Shown one piece after another: positions 59,450 through 64,000 of a stretch of DNA of 64,000 nt; the first letter of the stretch is position 1, and every line of letters starts with the position of its first letter. Position numbers and translations under genes: made by a program. Location: NCBI GenBank assembly GCA_033239525.1, contig BSYO01000036.1, positions 10,562,126 to 10,626,125 of the forward strand. Direction: 5' to 3'. Origin of the DNA: Nepenthes gracilis. Lineage: Eukaryota; Streptophyta; Magnoliopsida; Caryophyllales; Nepenthaceae. The notes under the pieces are model-generated. The model made no database searches, was not told the DNA's origin, and saw only the letters and a list, made by a program, of their open reading frames with translations.

Positions 59450-60289
59450 GCCTTAGAGGAGGAGGCACAGCAGGAGAGGCTCATCGAAACTCCTGGGGAT
59501 AGCAAAGCGACATGTATGGGACCGACTGGGCAAAAGTGGTGGAGTTGATGGGATGGCCGAGCGGTAGGCGAGGATAGTCCGCGAATGGGTGACCGAGCCC
59601 AGCAAGGAGTCGCTGAATAAGGCACCCAAAAGGTCGATTTGCCTCTTTCCGGCCGGAGAAATTGGCAAGAATATGAGTGATAAAATGGAAAGGTAAGTCA
59701 ATAGGCTGACCACTCAACAGAGCGTACAGAAATAATGCCTTCTCCTCGGAAAGGGATGAGAAGTGGGAGACCGGGAACAGGTTCGTGAGCATGATACGGC
59801 TCACGACCAGTCGCCGAGAGGAGAGGTAGAAAGTCGGGAATGCTTTGCCATTCCACTCCAGAGGGGCACCATGAAGGAAGGTGGCAATCTCATTAAATCT
59901 GGGCCGGGTGCGCGCCGAAGAGTAAAGGTAGGGTGGATTGACCGCCCGAGGGATACCAATAACGTGTGCGAGCACATCGGCAATGCCCCAATCGAAAGTA
60001 GAGAAGGAATCTAAGGTAATCGCATGAATGTTGGAGTAAAACTCCTGAATGAGAATAAGCGATGGAGCAACCAAACTGTGAGGAATGCGCCAATCGCGGT
60101 CAATGAAGAGAGAGGCGTTCAAGGGTCAACGGAGTCGGCGAACTTCCCGCCTGAGAGTTGCCGAGACATGCGGGTTTGAAAAAGAGTCTCTGCCTCGGGA
60201 CTAATAAAGCGATCAGGAGCGGAGATCCCACTCGGTCGAGTACGTTTGCCACTCGACTTGCGTGACATAGACTTGCGAGGAGCCGACAT
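59450..60289 (-). pseudogene. Post-pol extra ORF of C2, downstream copy, disrupted
   Basis: The minus-strand ATG at 60287-60289 (MSAPRKSMSRKSSGKR) starts a basic N-terminus. A stop and frame change near 60118 split it, and the main frame 60122-59481 continues with EFYSNIHAI, FNEIATFLHGAPLEWNGKAF and LSSRRLVVSRIMLTNLFP. This resembles the domain annotated in plant proteomes as putative plant transposon protein. Its place between RNase H and the 3' LTR is that of the env-like ORF of Sireviruses, but I see no signal peptide or transmembrane segment, so function is unknown. The ATG follows a CAG splice-acceptor-like site. Confidence 0.72.
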
Positions 60290-60860
60290 CTGAAAAGAAA
60301 ATTGAACACCACAATTTAAAGATAAAAGAGTGGAATATATAAATATATAAACAAATATATATATATATATGTATATATATATATTTATTTATATATTTTG
60401 AGGTTTTGGTGGGGGAATGCTGTGCACGTGACGGCCGAGACTTTGAACAGTGCTCACCCGGTGGCGTGGAGCTGTTCACGGGGCGACACGGCGAGAAGGG
60501 AAACAGAGACGCTGAAGATGCACGGGAACGCACACCCGGCCACCGAGCACCGCCTCCGTCACCCACTTCACCGGCCGATTTGAAGGCAGGGGAAGAGCAC
60601 CACACGAGGCATGGCCGAGATGTGGGATCAAACAAAGAGAGCCACCATGAACGGCCGTTGGCAAGGAGGGTCGAGGATTCACGGATCCAGGGACAACGAA
60701 CCAAATCCACGCAAGAACTGGTGGATTTGAAGGAAGGAGGAGGCAAATCGAGATCCGTGAAGACAACCACCCATAAAGGAGGCAAATTTCGAGCCGAAAC
60801 CACCGTGAACGGCGGCGGACACCAAAAAAACGAAATTGAGAAGGAGGTGAAGGAATTTAC
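60290..60860 (-). other. Putative 5' UTR intron before the extra ORF, downstream copy (571 bp)
   Basis: The minus-strand donor CTCAAG/GTAAAT at 60860 and acceptor TTTTCTTTTCAG/ATG at 60290 bracket a T- and TA-rich stretch that ends exactly at the ORF start. Donor and acceptor are both conserved in the second copy (63085-63628), while the interior has diverged. Confidence 0.6.
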
Positions 60861-61125
60861 CTTGAGAACGCCCAAAATCAAGAAGACGGAGGGTAGATCT
60901 GGCCAATCTGGTGAAGGAGGAGAAGGAGACGGAGGGTAGAACGACGGCCGACGCAAGAAGAGAGGAAAGGTAGGAGAGACAAGACGGGTGAGGGTTTGTG
61001 TGGAGAGCGCCACGCTCGATCTAAGATAAAGGCAGGGCAACCCACCGCCGAGCCCAAGGCGAGCGAGCGGAGAAATCCGCCCCCTTTTTTTTTTAAATTA
61101 GAAGGAGGAGGATTCATTCGTCGGG
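60861..61125 (-). promoter_or_regulatory. Putative leader exon and promoter region of the extra ORF, downstream copy
   Basis: Minus-strand, pyrimidine-rich sequence (CTTCTCCTCC, CCCTCCGTC) before the donor site looks like a plant 5' UTR. Farther upstream lies a GC-rich GCTCGCTCGCCTTGGGCTCGG block (61045-61075) and then the end of RNase H. A clear TATA box is not visible; CCTTTATC near 61027 is weak. Confidence 0.4.
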
Positions 61126-61760
61126 CGGTGAGCACACTCCGAGGGCAGTTCTTAAAAACTCAAACCGCACACTGTCTAATGGTTTGGTGAGGATATCGGC
61201 CAACTAATGCTCGGTTGGAGTGTGTAAGTGATATAACGCCAGTTTCCACCAGCTCACGTATGAAGTGATGCCGAATATCGATATGTTTGGTGCGGGAATG
61301 TTGCACAGGATTTTTAGAAATATTTATTGTACTAGTATTGTCACAGTAAATCTGCATAGTGTCTTGGACAATACCATAGTCAAGGAGCATTTGTTTCATC
61401 CATAGAAGCTGGGTGCAACAACTGCCCGCGGCGATGTATTCGGCTTTGGATGTAGACAGTGAAATAGAATTTTGTTTCTTACTCAGCCAAGCTACCAGAT
61501 TAGAGCCGACATAAAAACACCCACCGGAGGTGCTCTTTCGATCCTCAATATTGCCGGTCCAATCGGCATTGGAGTATTCGGTCAAAGCAAAATTTGAGTC
61601 GTTTGAGAAAAGAATTCCAAAAAGCACGTCCCGAGATATAACGAATAATGCGCTTGACATCACTTAAGTGGGATTCTTTTGGATTGGATTGATAGCGGGC
61701 AGCATAACCGACACTAAATGCAATGTCGGGTCTCGCTTGAAACATAAGAGACCCAATCAT
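61126..61760 (-). pseudogene. pol: Copia RNase H of element C2
   Basis: Minus-strand frames 61760-61545 (MIGSLMFQARPDIAFSVGYA) and 61663-61160 carry the Ty1/copia RNase H: YSNADWTGN, DRKSTSGGCFYVG, SKAEYIAAGSCCTQLLWMK, YCDNTSTINISKNPVQHSR and KHIDIRHHFIRE. The last part changes frame, and the usual C-terminal LADILTKPL block is readable only in another frame ending at 61126-61128. It is long and well conserved but broken in two places. Confidence 0.88.
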
Positions 61761-62195
61761 ACTTCATAAAGAGAGGGATCGACACTCTTGCCCGGCAGGA
61801 TCACGATCCAACTTGGAGGAGGTGCTCATGGGAGACCGAGTATGTTTAGAGTTATCAAGATTGAATCGTTTGACAAGATCCTTGGCATATTTGGCTTGAG
61901 AAATAAAAGTACCGTGAGGAAGTTGTTGAATTTGCACCAAGGAAGAATGTAAGTTCTCCAATCATACTCATTTCAAACTCGGCCATACATTTCGCAAAAG
62001 AATGTGCACGGAGTCGACAGTAGCGCCAAAAACAATGTCATCAACATAAACTTGGGCTACTAACATACATTTGTCACTCATTTGCACAAATAGAGTTTTA
62101 TCAACACTCCCTCGAATAAAACCATGATCATTTAGGTACGAAGTAAGTCGATCGTACCAAGCTCGGGGAGCTTGTTTAAGGCCGTAGAGAGCCAG
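61761..62195 (-). pseudogene. pol: Copia reverse transcriptase, C-terminal part only
   Basis: On the minus strand ALYGLKQAPRAWYDRL (about 62188-62141), the catalytic YVDD (62037-62048, in QVYVDDIVFG) and later KYAKDLVKRFNLDN (about 61900) are the palm and connection of Ty1/copia RT. Everything N-terminal of ALYGLKQ is replaced by the end of another copy of the extra ORF. Gag, protease, integrase and the first half of RT are therefore missing here. Confidence 0.87.
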
Positions 62196-63084
62196 AGGGG
62201 CCTTCGTCCGGCTGAGGAGGAGGCACAGGAGGGAGAGGCTCATCGAACAACTCCTCGGGATCGATGGCAAAGCGACGGGCATGTGACCGACTATGGGCAA
62301 AAGTGGTGGAGGTGATGGGGCTTTTGAGCGGTAGGCGAGAATAGGCCGCGAATGGGTGTCCGAGCCCAGCAAGGAGTCGCTGAATGAGGCACCCAAAAGG
62401 TAGATTTGCCTCGTGCCGGCCGGAGAAGTTTGCAATAATATGAGTAAAAAAATGGGAGGGTAAGTCAATAGGCTGACCACTCAACAAAGCATATAGGAAT
62501 AATGCCTTCCCCTCGGAAAGGGAGGAGAAGTGGGAGGCCGGGAACAGGTTCGTGAGCACGATACGGCTCACGACCAGGCGCCGAGAGGAGAGGTAGAAGG
62601 TCGGGAATGCTTTGCCATTCCACTCTAGAGGGGCACCATGAAGGAAGGAGGCAATCTCATTAAACGTAGGCCGGGTTTGCGCCGAAGAGTAAGGATAGGT
62701 GGGATTGGCCACCCGAGGGAGATCAAAAATGCGGGCAATGATATCAGCCGTAATGTGCAATTGTGCCCCGCGCACGAAAGTAGAAAAGGAACGAGCAGTG
62801 ATCGCATGAATATTGGAATAAAATTCTTGAACAAGGATGAGCGACGGAGCAATCAAACCTGTGATGACCGACGCCCAACCACGGTCAATGAAAAGAGACG
62901 AAATGGAAGGGTCGACAGAGTCAAGGCGGACTTCCCGTTCCAGGGAGAGTTGCCGACTAGACATGCGGGTTTGAAAAAGAGACTCTGCCTCGGGACTAAT
63001 AAAGCGATCAGGAGCTGAAGGTCCACTCGGGCGAGTGCGTTTGCCACTCGACTTGCGTGACATAGATTTACGAGGAGCCGACAT
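62176..63084 (-). CDS. Post-pol extra ORF, upstream copy (putative plant transposon protein domain), open
   Basis: Open minus-strand frame from ATG 63082-63084 (MSAPRKSMSRKSSGKR, same start as the other copy) for about 300 codons. An N-terminal basic, serine-rich stretch (residues 1-25) leads to the conserved core LFQTRMSSRQ, EFYSNIHAIT, FNEIASFLHGAPLEWNGKAF, LSSRRLVVSRIVLTNLFPASHF and FGCLIQRLLAGLGHPF, followed by a proline-rich acidic tail. The tail runs into copia RT sequence out of frame, so the last ~7 residues are foreign. Earlier in-frame Met codons are rejected because they lie in the intron. It is preceded by the conserved splice-acceptor-like site. Function is unknown. Confidence 0.72.
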   Translation of the reverse strand: MSAPRKSMSRKSSGKRTRPSGPSAPDRFISPEAESLFQTRMSSRQLSLEREVRLDSVDPSISSLFIDRGWASVITGLIAPSLILVQEFYSNIHAITARSFSTFVRGAQLHITADIIARIFDLPRVANPTYPYSSAQTRPTFNEIASFLHGAPLEWNGKAFPTFYLSSRRLVVSRIVLTNLFPASHFSSLSEGKALFLYALLSGQPIDLPSHFFTHIIANFSGRHEANLPFGCLIQRLLAGLGHPFAAYSRLPLKSPITSTTFAHSRSHARRFAIDPEELFDEPLPPVPPPQPDEGPSGSLRP

Positions 63085-63628
63085 CTGGAAAAAAATTGAA
63101 CACCACAATGTAACGATAAAAGGGTGGAAATATTATATATATATAAATAAACAAATAAATATACATATGTAAATATATATATTTATTTATTTATTAATGT
63201 ATGTGGGAAGGTTGGGGCACGTGATCGCCGTGCCCCTGAATCAGACTAACGACGGGAATAAAGTGCTCCATCATTTCACGGCGACGGCGGGCAGAACGAA
63301 AAACACACACCAGTGGCCACCGAGCACCGCCTCCGGTACCTACGACACCGCCGATTTGCAGCAAGGGAAGCACCACACGAGGCTTGGCCAGAGATGTGGG
63401 AGCAAAACGGCAGAGCCACCATGAACGGCCGTGGGTAAGGAACCAAATCACGGATCCAGGGACAACGAACCAAATCCACACAAGAACCGGTGGATTTGAA
63501 GGGAGGAGGAGGCAAAAACAAGATCCGTGAAGAAAGCCACCCAAAAAGGAGGCAACTTTCGCAGCTCACACCATCACGAACGGTGGCGGTCGCGAAAATG
63601 AAATCGAGAAGGAGGTGGAGTAAATTAC
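63085..63628 (-). other. Putative 5' UTR intron before the extra ORF, upstream copy (544 bp)
   Basis: Minus-strand donor TTCAAG/GTAATT at 63628 and acceptor TTTTTTTCCAG/ATG at 63085. The interior has TA-rich tracts (63134-63192) close to the acceptor, as in plant introns. It matches 60290-60860 with many indels. Confidence 0.62.
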
Positions 63629-63880
63629 CTTGAAAAACTCCCGAAATCGGTGAAGGAGTGTGGATCTAGCCGATCTGGTGATGAGGGAGAGGTAGAGAAG
63701 TGGCCGTCACAAGAAGAAAGGCAGGAGCAACGAATTTGGAAGAGGGTTTGTGTGTGTTCGTGTGCTGGGCACTCGCTGCCTGCTCGATGATAAAGGCAGG
63801 CAGCGGCCGCTCGAGCCCAAGGCGAGCGAGCGGAGAAAACCGTGCCTTTTCCCTTTTTTTTTGTTTTTAAATTAGAAAGA
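63629..63880 (-). promoter_or_regulatory. Putative leader exon and GC-rich upstream block of the extra ORF, upstream copy
   Basis: The pyrimidine-rich leader resembles 60861-61125. On the minus strand a GC block at 63795-63835 (CTCGCCTTGGGCTCGAGCGG) lies directly upstream of CTTTATCATC, a possible weak TATA. CTGCCTG/CAGGCAG flanks that site as an inverted repeat. The promoter role is inference. Confidence 0.42.
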
Positions 63881-63884
63881 GGAG

Positions 63885-64000
63885 GATTCATTCGTCGGGC
63901 GGTGAGCACACTCCGATGGCAGTTTAAAAAAACTCAAACCGCACACTGTCTAATGGTTTGGTGAGGATATCGGAACCGATGCTCGGTTGGAGTGTGTAAG
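63885..64000 (-). pseudogene. pol: C-terminal end of a second copia RNase H, cut by the window edge
   Basis: Matches 61110-61224 almost exactly (CTCAAACCGCACACTGTCTAATGG), apart from a small indel at the CAGTTGGCC site. It shows that a pol 3' end also lies upstream of the second extra-ORF copy, so the pol-end plus extra-ORF unit is tandemly repeated at about 2.8 kb. Confidence 0.8.

Noticed and set aside
59450..60289. Calling the extra ORF an envelope gene
   Set aside because: Its position fits an env-like ORF, but no signal peptide, transmembrane segment or cysteine pattern is visible, so only a neutral name is supported.
60406..60939. A 177-codon plus-strand frame
   Set aside because: Antisense to the putative leader and intron of the extra ORF, not conserved in the second copy (63200-63640), and low-complexity basic/glycine-rich.

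Overview
The window is plant nuclear DNA, most likely from an angiosperm and probably a eudicot. It is dominated by nested LTR retrotransposons of two superfamilies (Ty3/gypsy chromovirus-like and Ty1/copia Sirevirus-like). It also holds one seven-exon terpene synthase gene with canonical GT-AG introns and no bacterial-type gene organisation. The species cannot be named from the sequence alone.

Layout. (1) 1-15572: a Ty3/gypsy array (family A) of LTR-internal-LTR-internal-LTR in which the middle 2.8-kb LTR is shared. Both internal regions keep recognisable gag, protease, RT, RNase H and integrase, but all are frameshifted. (2) 15573-21629: the 3' half of an older gypsy element (B), whose RT gene was interrupted by array A, followed by its 3.3-kb 3' LTR. 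(3) 21635-23895: a solo gypsy LTR. (4) 23896-42330: a gag-remnant-only gypsy element (D). Its 3' LTR was hit by a Sirevirus-like gag-only copia element (C1, 28299-41671, TSD GATTT). The 5' LTR of C1 was in turn hit by a minus-strand, apparently non-coding gypsy-type element (E, 28753-37630). (5) 42331-54322: the only gene-like island. It has a minus-strand sesquiterpene-type terpene synthase (43336-46716) carrying two frameshifts in its last two exons. Upstream are two 5' fragments of the same family that have lost their start codons, one split by a 1.6-kb solo LTR. (6) 54323-64000: a piece of gypsy LTR interrupted by a minus-strand Sirevirus-like element (C2). C2 itself carries a solo gypsy LTR (55765-58919, TSD AAAGT), a pol 3' end, and two copies of an extra ORF placed after pol, each preceded by a conserved intron-like leader.

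How the parts relate. The insertions give a readable order: D before C1 before E, B before A, terpene synthase fragment before its solo LTR, and gypsy LTR fragment before C2 before the AAAGT solo LTR. Nothing in the window forms an operon or multi-gene pathway. The terpene synthase and its relics are the eroded edge of a tandem terpene synthase cluster. The most unusual points are the post-pol ORF with its own 5' intron, a GCTCGAGCGG-rich GC block shared by copia LTRs, gypsy LTRs and that leader, and copy-to-copy disagreements that cluster at CNG trinucleotides. The last of these suggests that many of the frameshifts may be sequencing error at methylated sites rather than decay.
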